Positions 6,379 through 11,861 of a DNA stretch of 17,262 nt are shown here, piece by piece. Location: positions 1-17,262 of the forward strand of contig UQIC01000042.1 of assembly GCA_900540985.1 (NCBI GenBank), read 5' to 3'. The notes under the pieces were generated by a model. It was not told where the DNA came from and did no database searches. It saw only the letters and a list, made by a program, of their open reading frames with translations. This DNA comes from an uncultured Collinsella sp. (GTDB taxonomy: Bacteria; Actinomycetota; Coriobacteriia; Coriobacteriales; Coriobacteriaceae). The translations under genes were made by a program, and so were the position numbers. Every line of letters begins with the position of its first letter. Position 1 is the stretch's first letter.

Positions 6379-7110
6379 CTAGTGCAGAATCTTGGACAGG
6401 AACTCGCGGCAGCGCGGGTTCTCGGGGTTATCGAAGAAGTGCTCGGGCGTGCCCTCCTCCAGGATGCGGCCGTCCTCCATAAAGATGACGCGGTCGGCCA
6501 CCTGGCGCGCAAAGCCCATCTCGTGCGTCACGCAGATCATGGTGATGTCCTCCTGCGCGAGCTCAATCATAACGTCCAGAACCTCCTGGACCATCTCGGG
6601 GTCGAGCGCCGAGGTCGGCTCGTCAAACAGGATGATGGGCTGCTTGGTGCACAGGGCACGGGCGATGGCGATGCGCTGCTGCTGACCGCCCGAGAGATTC
6701 TGCGGATACTCGCCGGCCTTATGAGCCATACCGACGCGCTTGAGCGCGGCGATGGCGATCTCGGTCGCCTCCTCCTTGCTCTTCTTTTGCAGCTTGATGG
6801 GCGCGAGCGTCAGGTTGCCGAGCACCGTCATGTTGGGATACAGGTTGAACTGCTGAAACACCATGGAACTATACTTGCGAGCCATCTCCAGGTGATTCTT
6901 TTTGGTGAGCGGCGTACCGTCGATGACGACCTCGCCCGACGTGGGCTCCTCAAGATAATCGACGCAACGGATGAGCGTCGATTTACCCGAGCCGGAAGGC
7001 CCGATCATTACGAGCTTCTCGCCGCGCTTGACGGTGAGATTGATATCTTTGAGCACATGCAGGTCGCCAAAGTACTTGTTGAGATGCTTGATCTCGATCA
7101 TGTCTGCCAT
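6379..7110 (-). CDS. polar amino-acid ABC transporter ATP-binding protein (GlnQ/GluA-like)
   Basis: The 243-aa ATPase drives the importer encoded with it. All motifs are present: Walker A GPSGSGKST (37-45), Q-loop Gln86, signature LSGGQQQR (139-146), Walker B ILFDEP (160-165), D-loop SALD and switch His196. Length and the start KHLNKYFGDLHVLKDINL are typical of polar amino-acid importers (GlnQ, GltL, GluA). GAAGGGAC lies five bases before the ATG. It is the first gene of the operon, preceded by a 248-bp non-coding stretch with a candidate promoter and a long inverted repeat. Confidence 0.95.
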   Translation of the reverse strand: MADMIEIKHLNKYFGDLHVLKDINLTVKRGEKLVMIGPSGSGKSTLIRCVDYLEEPTSGEVVIDGTPLTKKNHLEMARKYSSMVFQQFNLYPNMTVLGNLTLAPIKLQKKSKEEATEIAIAALKRVGMAHKAGEYPQNLSGGQQQRIAIARALCTKQPIILFDEPTSALDPEMVQEVLDVMIELAQEDITMICVTHEMGFARQVADRVIFMEDGRILEEGTPEHFFDNPENPRCREFLSKILH

Positions 7111-7145
7111 GAATGTCCCTTCCCTGCGTTTACACGAGTTGAACT

Positions 7146-7151
7146 ATTGTA
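7146..7151 (-). promoter_or_regulatory. candidate -10 box of the ABC importer operon
   Basis: TACAAT on the minus strand lies 36 bp before the ATPase start. No convincing -35 hexamer is present 16-18 bp upstream, so this is a weak call based on one hexamer and its position. Confidence 0.3.
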
Positions 7152-7216
7152 CGGAAAGAACCGCGTTTCCGCAGCCCACACTACATTCCCGTAAAGAACC
7201 CGCAACCTTTAACCCT

Positions 7217-7283
7217 CTCATTGGGGACAGACTTAAATGAGTACCTGCTCATTGGGCACTCATTTAAGTCTGTCCCCAATGAG
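7217..7283. repeat. perfect 26-bp-arm inverted repeat with TTGGGGACAG ends
   Basis: CTCATTGGGGACAGACTTAA-ATGAGT (7217-7242) is exactly complementary to 7258-7283, with a 15-nt loop that itself repeats CTCATTGGG. No T-tract follows on either strand, and a separate terminator for yqeY lies next to it, so a simple terminator role is unlikely. The design matches the inverted repeat at 9755-9819. Confidence 0.9.
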
Positions 7284-7296
7284 CGCCTAGCCCAGC

Positions 7297-7330
7297 AAAA
7301 AGGGGCGCGACCATGACGGCCACGCCCCCC
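7297..7330 (-). terminator. intrinsic terminator of the foldase-yqeY unit
   Basis: On the minus strand GGGGCGTGGCC (7318-7328) pairs with GGTCGCGCCCC (7302-7312) over 11 bp with two wobbles and a 5-nt loop, then TTTTT (7297-7301). It lies about 30 bp after the yqeY stop. Confidence 0.85.
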
Positions 7331-7358
7331 TCAACATCAACTATGTACCGCTCGGCCC

Positions 7359-7802
7359 TTACGCAAGCTTTGCGCCAACAATCTTGGCAGCCGCAGGCTT
7401 ATCGAAGTTGCCGCCGGTGGCCTTGCCGAGTGCACCCATGACCTGGCCCATCTGCTTCTTGGACGTGGCGCCCAGCTCGGCGATGACCTGCTCGATCAGG
7501 GCCTCGAGTTCCTCACCCGAAACCTGCGCGGGCAGCAGGCTCTCCAGAATCTTGACCTGCTCGGTCAGGTTGTCGGTACGCTCCTGGTCGGTACCGGCCT
7601 TAATGGACATCTCCAGCGTCTCGCTCGTCTGCTTAATCAGACGCTTGATCATGTTGTTGACGTCTTCCTCGGTCACATCGCGACGCTCGTTGACCTCGAT
7701 ATTCTTTACCTCGGCCTTAACCTGGCGAATGATAGACAGGCGAACCTTGTCCTTGGCCTTCATGGCCGCAATCATTTCCTTCTGCAGCTCTTCGTTGGTC
7801 AT
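7359..7802 (-). CDS. yqeY: GatB/YqeY domain-containing protein
   Basis: A 147-aa, largely helical protein of the YqeY family, which is related to the tail domain of the GatB amidotransferase subunit; some members associate with tRNA-dependent amidation, but the cellular role is not settled. The match covers the full chain: helical N-terminal part (EMIAAMKAKDKVRLSIIRQVKAEV) and the end GQVMGALGKATGGNFDKPAAAKIVGAKL, close to the family signature GKVMGxLM..GG..D...... I start it at the ATG at 7802 because GAGGAGG ends eight bases before it. The in-frame ATG at 7808 is too close to that site, and the longer frame to 7838 lacks one. It follows the foldase gene by 54 bp and shares its terminator. 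Confidence 0.9.
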   Translation of the reverse strand: MTNEELQKEMIAAMKAKDKVRLSIIRQVKAEVKNIEVNERRDVTEEDVNNMIKRLIKQTSETLEMSIKAGTDQERTDNLTEQVKILESLLPAQVSGEELEALIEQVIAELGATSKKQMGQVMGALGKATGGNFDKPAAAKIVGAKLA

Positions 7803-7856
7803 CTGCATATCCTCCTCAATAGCGTGGGCGGTACTCACGCGGGCACCGCCCCATGA

Positions 7857-9077
7857 TTACTTAGTCGTCGACGAATCGTCGGTCGAACTCTTGGTGACGC
7901 CCTTCAGGCTGACGTTGTACGGCACGTCCTTGGGCATGGGGTTAACGGTGATGTCGGCGTCCTTCTTGTACTGCTCCAGCCACTCGCTGTACGCAGTGCT
8001 TGCCGCCTGCGTCTTCACCACGTTGGAGACGTACTTCTTGATGTCCTTGGGCACCTGCTTAATGTCATCGACCTGATTATCGACATGGAAGTAGTCGGTG
8101 CACTTGATGATGTGGTAACCATAGGTCGACTCGACGACGTCGCTCACATCGCCCTTGTTGAGCCCCTCGAGCGCCGCCTGGTAGCTGTCGACGAAGGTAG
8201 TGAGCTTGTCCCAGCCAACATCGCCCTTCTTGTCCTTGGAGCCGGTGTCATCGGAGTACTGCTCAACGGCGTCCTCGAAGCTCAGCTCACCGGAGTTGAT
8301 CTTGTCCAGGCACTCCTGCGCCTTGGCCTTAGCGGCAGTCTTGTCCTCGTCGGAAGCGTCGGAATCAACCTTGATCAGGATGTTCGACGAGCGGCGGGCG
8401 TCGTTGTAGCTGGACAGGTTTTCGTTGATGTAATCGACAATCTCGCTGTCCTTGGGCTTGCTCGTGGGCGCCACGGCATCCTTGAGTTTCTGCTGCGCCA
8501 GACTCTCCTTGAGCGAGTCCTTGTAGGTGTCCTCGGTATAGCCGTAGGTCTTGAGGGTCTTCTTAAAGGCCTTGGCACCGCCCGCGCTCTTGCACGCGTC
8601 CTTCCAAGCCTTCTCGACCTCCTCGTCCGACACCGTCACGCCGTTCTCCTTCTGTGCCTGTTGAAGCAGAATCTGCTGCGTGTAGGAGTCGATGAGCTGC
8701 TTGCGGTACTTCTTGGGCGTGAGGTCGTTGTCAACCAGATACTGCGCCCAATCCTCATCCTTGGTGTAGCCGTAGGACGTGCGCATGCTCATGATCTGCT
8801 TGGTCACGGTGTCCTCGGTGAGGTTGGTGCCGTTGATAGTTGCAGCAACACCGCCGGTCAGCTTGTAGCCCGAGGTGTCCTCGGCCTGCGACATAAGGCC
8901 GGAGCACGCCATCGCCGAGACGGAAAGCAGCATCGCCAGCACGCCGATGACCACCAGGACGATCTTGACGGTCTTAGACACGTACGTCTTGCGCTGCTTC
9001 TTGCGAGAGCTGGAGGCAGCGCGGGCCTGCTGCTCGGGCGTCGGCGCGGTCTCGGAGTTCTTTTTCTTATTTGCCAT
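7857..9077 (-). CDS. membrane-anchored parvulin-type peptidyl-prolyl isomerase (PrsA/SurA-like)
   Basis: An extracytoplasmic foldase predicted to help exported proteins fold. The 406-aa chain has a basic cytoplasmic start (KKQRK), one membrane segment at about 36-58, a SurA_N-like helical region (about 75-225) and a parvulin domain at about 229-328 (RRSSNILIKV, GELSFEDAVEQYSDD, GDVGW, GYHIIKCTD). The sequence SAMAC at the end of the membrane helix is only a poor lipobox, so a membrane anchor is more likely than a lipid anchor. The tail is Ser/Thr/Asp rich. The start at 9077 is chosen for GAAAGG just upstream. A frame reaching to 9176 would run through the palindromic repeat cluster and lacks a ribosome site. 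The site itself lies in a hairpin (9081-9113). Confidence 0.88.
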   Translation of the reverse strand: MANKKKNSETAPTPEQQARAASSSRKKQRKTYVSKTVKIVLVVIGVLAMLLSVSAMACSGLMSQAEDTSGYKLTGGVAATINGTNLTEDTVTKQIMSMRTSYGYTKDEDWAQYLVDNDLTPKKYRKQLIDSYTQQILLQQAQKENGVTVSDEEVEKAWKDACKSAGGAKAFKKTLKTYGYTEDTYKDSLKESLAQQKLKDAVAPTSKPKDSEIVDYINENLSSYNDARRSSNILIKVDSDASDEDKTAAKAKAQECLDKINSGELSFEDAVEQYSDDTGSKDKKGDVGWDKLTTFVDSYQAALEGLNKGDVSDVVESTYGYHIIKCTDYFHVDNQVDDIKQVPKDIKKYVSNVVKTQAASTAYSEWLEQYKKDADITVNPMPKDVPYNVSLKGVTKSSTDDSSTTK

Positions 9078-9080
9078 AGT

Positions 9081-9113
9081 TGGCCTTTCGCATAACGAAT
9101 CGAACAAAGGCCA
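9081..9113 (-). promoter_or_regulatory. hairpin covering the ribosome site of the foldase gene
   Basis: On the minus strand TGGCCTTT and AAAGGCCA form a perfect 8-bp stem with a 17-nt loop, ending three bases before the start codon. The only Shine-Dalgarno-like bases (GAAAGG) are in the second arm, so the fold would hide them. The pairing is seen; translational control is inferred. Confidence 0.4.
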
Positions 9114-9150
9114 TTGTGTCACAACGCAGCCCCCGCGGCACACTTGGTGC

Positions 9151-9252
9151 GTTGGGGACAGGTTAATCTGCACCATTTTGGTGCAAAGGGGACAGCTCTG
9201 GCAGCCGGCAGTTAGGGACAGTCCCCAAGTGCCGGCTTCCCAAGTGCCGGCT
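9151..9252. repeat. cluster of GGGGACAG-type palindromes
   Basis: Several small units lie side by side. TTGGGGACAGGTTAATC is followed by the hairpin TGCACCA-TTT-TGGTGCA (9169-9185) and a second GGGGACAG (9188-9195). Next is a palindrome 9204-9236 whose 16-bp arms match at 14 positions around GGGACAGTCCC. A 14-bp direct repeat CCCAAGTGCCGGCT occurs at 9224-9237 and 9239-9252. The block fills the gap between the EIIA stop and the foldase upstream region; it may also act as a terminator for EIIA although no T-tract is seen. Confidence 0.75.
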
Positions 9253-9262
9253 CAGCCCCACC

Positions 9263-9727
9263 TTAGAAGTGACGGCGGATGGCGTCGACCATGCCCTGGG
9301 ACGTGGTCTGGCCGAGCACGTCGGCTGCGGCATCGGCGTCCATAAAGATATTCATGAGCGCCTGCAGGGCCTCGACCTGGCCGCCCGGCTCGGCGATGCC
9401 CAGATTAATGACGATCTGCGCCGACACCGGAGCGCCCATGCCAGCCATAGCGTTAAATGTCACGGGCGCGGCGGGCTTCACCACCGCGATATAGGGCTTG
9501 GCCACAAACCCCGGATCGGTATGCGGAATGGCAATGTTTGCCGCCGGCATGGCAAGACCCGTGGGATAGGCATCCTCGCGCGTGCGGACGGCATCGAGCC
9601 AACCGGATGCAATGTAGCCACGTGGTGCAAGCTCGCCCTCAAGCCGCGCGAACACCTCATCCGGCGTCGCACACTCCCAATCAAAAAACACCAACTCAGG
9701 CGTAAACAGCGCTTCGCTATCCGCCAT
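9263..9727 (-). CDS. PTS sugar transporter subunit IIA (fructose/galactitol-type)
   Basis: A 154-aa single-domain EIIA of the PTS_EIIA_2 fold, which accepts phosphate from HPr and passes it to a EIIB. The phospho-acceptor is expected at His69 in NIAIPHTDP, the usual motif of the fructose/mannitol/galactitol class; the downstream segment with AQIVINLGI and ALQALMNIF fits. The wording resembles GatA-like proteins, but no EIIB, EIIC or sugar enzyme is next to it, so it is an orphan here. It could serve a PTS encoded elsewhere or act as a regulatory EIIA. GAGAGGTGA lies four bases before the ATG. It is flanked by palindromic repeats on both sides, so it is probably transcribed alone. Confidence 0.85.
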   Translation of the reverse strand: MADSEALFTPELVFFDWECATPDEVFARLEGELAPRGYIASGWLDAVRTREDAYPTGLAMPAANIAIPHTDPGFVAKPYIAVVKPAAPVTFNAMAGMGAPVSAQIVINLGIAEPGGQVEALQALMNIFMDADAAADVLGQTTSQGMVDAIRRHF

Positions 9728-9754
9728 GCGCTCACCTCTCTCACCTAGTCACCT

Positions 9755-9819
9755 GGGACGTTCTTAAACGACTAGTCATTCAAGAACGTCCCCAATGACC
9801 AGTCGTTTAAGAACGTCCC
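9755..9819. repeat. 26-bp-arm inverted repeat with GGGGACGTTCTT units
   Basis: Arms 9755-9780 and 9794-9819 are complementary at 25 of 26 positions around a 13-nt loop. AAGAACGTCCCCAATGAC occurs twice in direct orientation (9782-9799 and 9809-9826), because the loop carries a second copy of the arm end. On the minus strand the order TCATTGGGGAC, three variable bases, CTTAAA, GA-T is the same as at 7217-7283. It lies between the purN terminator and the EIIA start. Confidence 0.9.
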
Positions 9820-9831
9820 CAATGACTACCT

Positions 9832-9874
9832 AAAACAAAAGGTGGCCACTTGCGCCTTGGCGCCAATGACCACC
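9832..9874 (-). terminator. intrinsic terminator of purF-purM-purN
   Basis: On the minus strand GGTGGTCATTGGCGC and GCGCAAGTGGCCACC pair over 15 bp with two wobbles and one mismatch around CAAG, followed by TTTTGTTTT (9832-9840). It is about 30 bp past the purN stop. Confidence 0.85.
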
Positions 9875-9906
9875 CTGACTACTCGGCTAAATTGTACTGT
9901 GCGCCG

Positions 9907-10608
9907 CTAGCCGCGAGGCGCGTCAATTGCGACCTTGCCGCTCTCCAGCACGTGGACGCGGCCGTCGGCGAGCATCTGCACGACCTCGGGATACAGCACA
10001 TGCTCAATCGCATGGATGTGCTCCTCGAGCGTGTCGACATCCCAGCCCTCCTCGACAGCCAGCGCGCGCTGGGCGATGATGGGGCCGTTGTCGTAAATCT
10101 CGTTGGCAAAGTGCACGGTCACGCCGGTCACCTTGACGCCGCGCGCAAAGGCATCGTCAATCGCATGCGCACCGGTAAAGCTCGGCAGCAGCGCCGGATG
10201 CAGATTGACCACGCGGTTGGGAAACGCCGCCAGCAGAGGCGTGTGCACCATGCGCATGTAGCCGGCCATGACCACATACTCGCAGCCGCGCTCGAGAAGC
10301 TCGTGCGAGATGATCTCGTCAGCGGCGATGGGGTCGGCGTAGACATCCTTGGACAGCGTGAGCGTCTGGATGCCCGCGCGCTCAGCGCGCTGCAAACCCT
10401 TAGCCGAAGGACGGCTCGACACCACAAGCTCAATCGAAGCGTTGAGCTTGCCGGCGGCGATCAGGTCGATCAGCGCCTGCAGGTTGGTACCCGAACCGCT
10501 GATGAGCACACCGATCTTGAGCGGCTCGGCCGTATCGGTGCCGGTCGGGCGGGTGTAGGGCACAAAGTCCAGGCCCTCGGCGGCAGCCATCTGCTCGTTA
10601 GCGCTCAT
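9907..10608 (-). CDS. purN: phosphoribosylglycinamide formyltransferase (GAR transformylase)
   Basis: Transfers a formyl group from 10-formyltetrahydrofolate to GAR, the third step of IMP synthesis, in the cytosol. The 233-aa protein carries the catalytic trio with the E. coli spacing: Asn135 and His137 in NLHPALLPSF and Asp173 in NEIYDNGPI. The phosphate-binding start IGVLISGSGTNLQAL is at 32-46. The first ~29 residues (rich in Ala, Thr, Pro) are an extension ahead of the domain; a start at Met7 cannot be excluded. The ATG at 10608 overlaps the end of purM by 11 bp and has no strong ribosome site, which points to translational coupling. A terminator follows the stop. Confidence 0.95.
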   Translation of the reverse strand: MSANEQMAAAEGLDFVPYTRPTGTDTAEPLKIGVLISGSGTNLQALIDLIAAGKLNASIELVVSSRPSAKGLQRAERAGIQTLTLSKDVYADPIAADEIISHELLERGCEYVVMAGYMRMVHTPLLAAFPNRVVNLHPALLPSFTGAHAIDDAFARGVKVTGVTVHFANEIYDNGPIIAQRALAVEEGWDVDTLEEHIHAIEHVLYPEVVQMLADGRVHVLESGKVAIDAPRG

Positions 10609-11701
10609 CGGAGTACACGACCTTACCGGAACCCTCGACGCACTCGCCCACGCGGAACGGCTTCTCGCCCAGCGCGACCAGGGCCTCGGTCACGGCAGCC
10701 TCGTCCTCGGGGGCGACGATCAGGCACAGGCCAACGCCCATGTTGAAGGTCTTGCATGCCTCGTTGGGCGCGAGCTCGGCCTGGCGCGACACGTAGGTGA
10801 TGACGGGCGGAACGTCCCAACCCATCTCGGCGCCGTTGCGGGTGACCACGGCGTCGACGTCGTCGGCAAGCGCGCGGTTGAGATTCTCGGTAATACCGCC
10901 GCCAGTGATGTGGGCGATAGCGTGCACGCTGGCGCCGCCGCGCAGCAGCTCCAGAATCGGCTTGACGTAGATGCGCGTGGGAGCCAGCAGGGCGTCTGCC
11001 AGCGATGCGCCGCCGAGTTCCTCGAGCGGACGGCTCAGCTCCTCGGCCTTAGCGGCGGCCTCGGGCGTGCCCGGCTTAATGCCGTCGACGCCAATGACCT
11101 TGCGCACGAGCGAGTAGCCGTTGGAGTGCACGCCAGTGGAAGGCAGGCCCAGGATCACGTCGCCGGGGCGGACGTTCGCGGGGTCGAGCATCTTGGGACG
11201 GTCGACGACGCCCACGGTAAATCCGGCAAGGTCGTAGTCGGCAGGAGCCATAACGCCCGGGTGTTCGGCCATCTCGCCGCCCACGAGCGCGCAGCCCGCG
11301 AGCTTGCAGCCGTCGGCCACACCCTTGATGATCTTTGCCATGTGCTCGGCCTCGATGTGACCGATGGCAACGTAGTCCAGGAAGAACAGCGGCTCGGCGC
11401 CCGAAGCCAAAATGTCGTTGACGCACATAGCAACCAGGTCCTGGCCCACCGTCTCATGACGGTCCATAATCTGGGCGAGCACGAGCTTGGTGCCCACGCC
11501 GTCGGTACCGCTAATCAGAATCGGGTCTTCCATATCCTTAAGCGCGGCGGCCGAGAACAGGCCACCAAAGCCACCGATGCCGCCGATGACCTCGGGACGG
11601 TTGGTGTCCTTAACCATTTGCTTAATAGCGTCGACGGCGCGGCCGCCCTCGGCGGTATCGACGCCGGCATCCTCATACGTCACATGTTTGCTGTCGCTCA
11701 T
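10598..11701 (-). CDS. purM: phosphoribosylformylglycinamidine cyclo-ligase (AIR synthetase)
   Basis: Closes the imidazole ring, turning FGAM and ATP into AIR. The 367-aa chain has the PurM hallmarks: GTDGVGTK (65-72), MCVNDILASGAEPLFFLDY (about 92-110), GGEMAEHPGVM (141-151), the SNGYSLVR segment and THITGGGI-like HITGGGITENLNR. Length is slightly above the usual ~345 residues because of a short N-terminal lead (MSDSKHVTYEDAGVDTAEGG). GAGAGGAAGG lies five bases before the ATG. It sits 157 bp after purF, a gap that holds repeat copy C and a GC hairpin, and overlaps purN. Expression with purF is likely but could be uneven because of the intervening structures. Confidence 0.96.
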   Translation of the reverse strand: MSDSKHVTYEDAGVDTAEGGRAVDAIKQMVKDTNRPEVIGGIGGFGGLFSAAALKDMEDPILISGTDGVGTKLVLAQIMDRHETVGQDLVAMCVNDILASGAEPLFFLDYVAIGHIEAEHMAKIIKGVADGCKLAGCALVGGEMAEHPGVMAPADYDLAGFTVGVVDRPKMLDPANVRPGDVILGLPSTGVHSNGYSLVRKVIGVDGIKPGTPEAAAKAEELSRPLEELGGASLADALLAPTRIYVKPILELLRGGASVHAIAHITGGGITENLNRALADDVDAVVTRNGAEMGWDVPPVITYVSRQAELAPNEACKTFNMGVGLCLIVAPEDEAAVTEALVALGEKPFRVGECVEGSGKVVYSDER

Positions 11702-11721
11702 CTGAGCCTTCCTCTCCCACT

Positions 11722-11750
11722 ACCGTGGCGCCGCCCGGGCGCCAAACGGT
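11722..11750 (-). promoter_or_regulatory. GC hairpin just upstream of purM
   Basis: ACCGTGGCGCC (11722-11732) pairs with GGCGCC (11738-11743) and ACGGT (11746-11750), with a 2-nt bulge and a 5-nt loop. It ends about 20 bp before the purM start codon and leaves the ribosome site free. There is no T-tract, so it may stabilise or pause the purMN message; its function is unknown. Confidence 0.4.
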
Positions 11751-11818
11751 GCTCATAGTTGCGTTCATATCGGCGCACACCGCAGCGGCGCGCGCCGTAG
11801 TATCAACAAAACAGCAGA

Positions 11819-11861
11819 TAAAACCTGCCAAAATAAACCTGTCCCTACATGGCAGGTTTTA
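11819..11861 (-). repeat. 43-bp palindromic repeat, copy C, overlapping the purF stop codon
   Basis: On the minus strand it begins TAAAACCTGCCA and ends TGGCAGGTTTTA, a perfect 12-bp inverted repeat around a 19-nt centre with GTAGGGACAGG. The first TAA is the purF stop codon (11859-11861). It matches copy A at 638-680 at 39/43 positions with identical length. It lies within the purF-purM interval of the purine cluster. Confidence 0.9.

Noticed and set aside
7217..7283. CRISPR or terminator reading of the large inverted repeats
   Set aside because: There are no regularly spaced direct repeats with unique spacers, and no T-tract follows the stems.
9078..9176. 33-residue N-terminal extension of the foldase
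   Set aside because: It would be translated from palindromic repeat DNA, lacks a ribosome site, and would put a non-signal peptide ahead of the basic/membrane start that begins normally at 9077.
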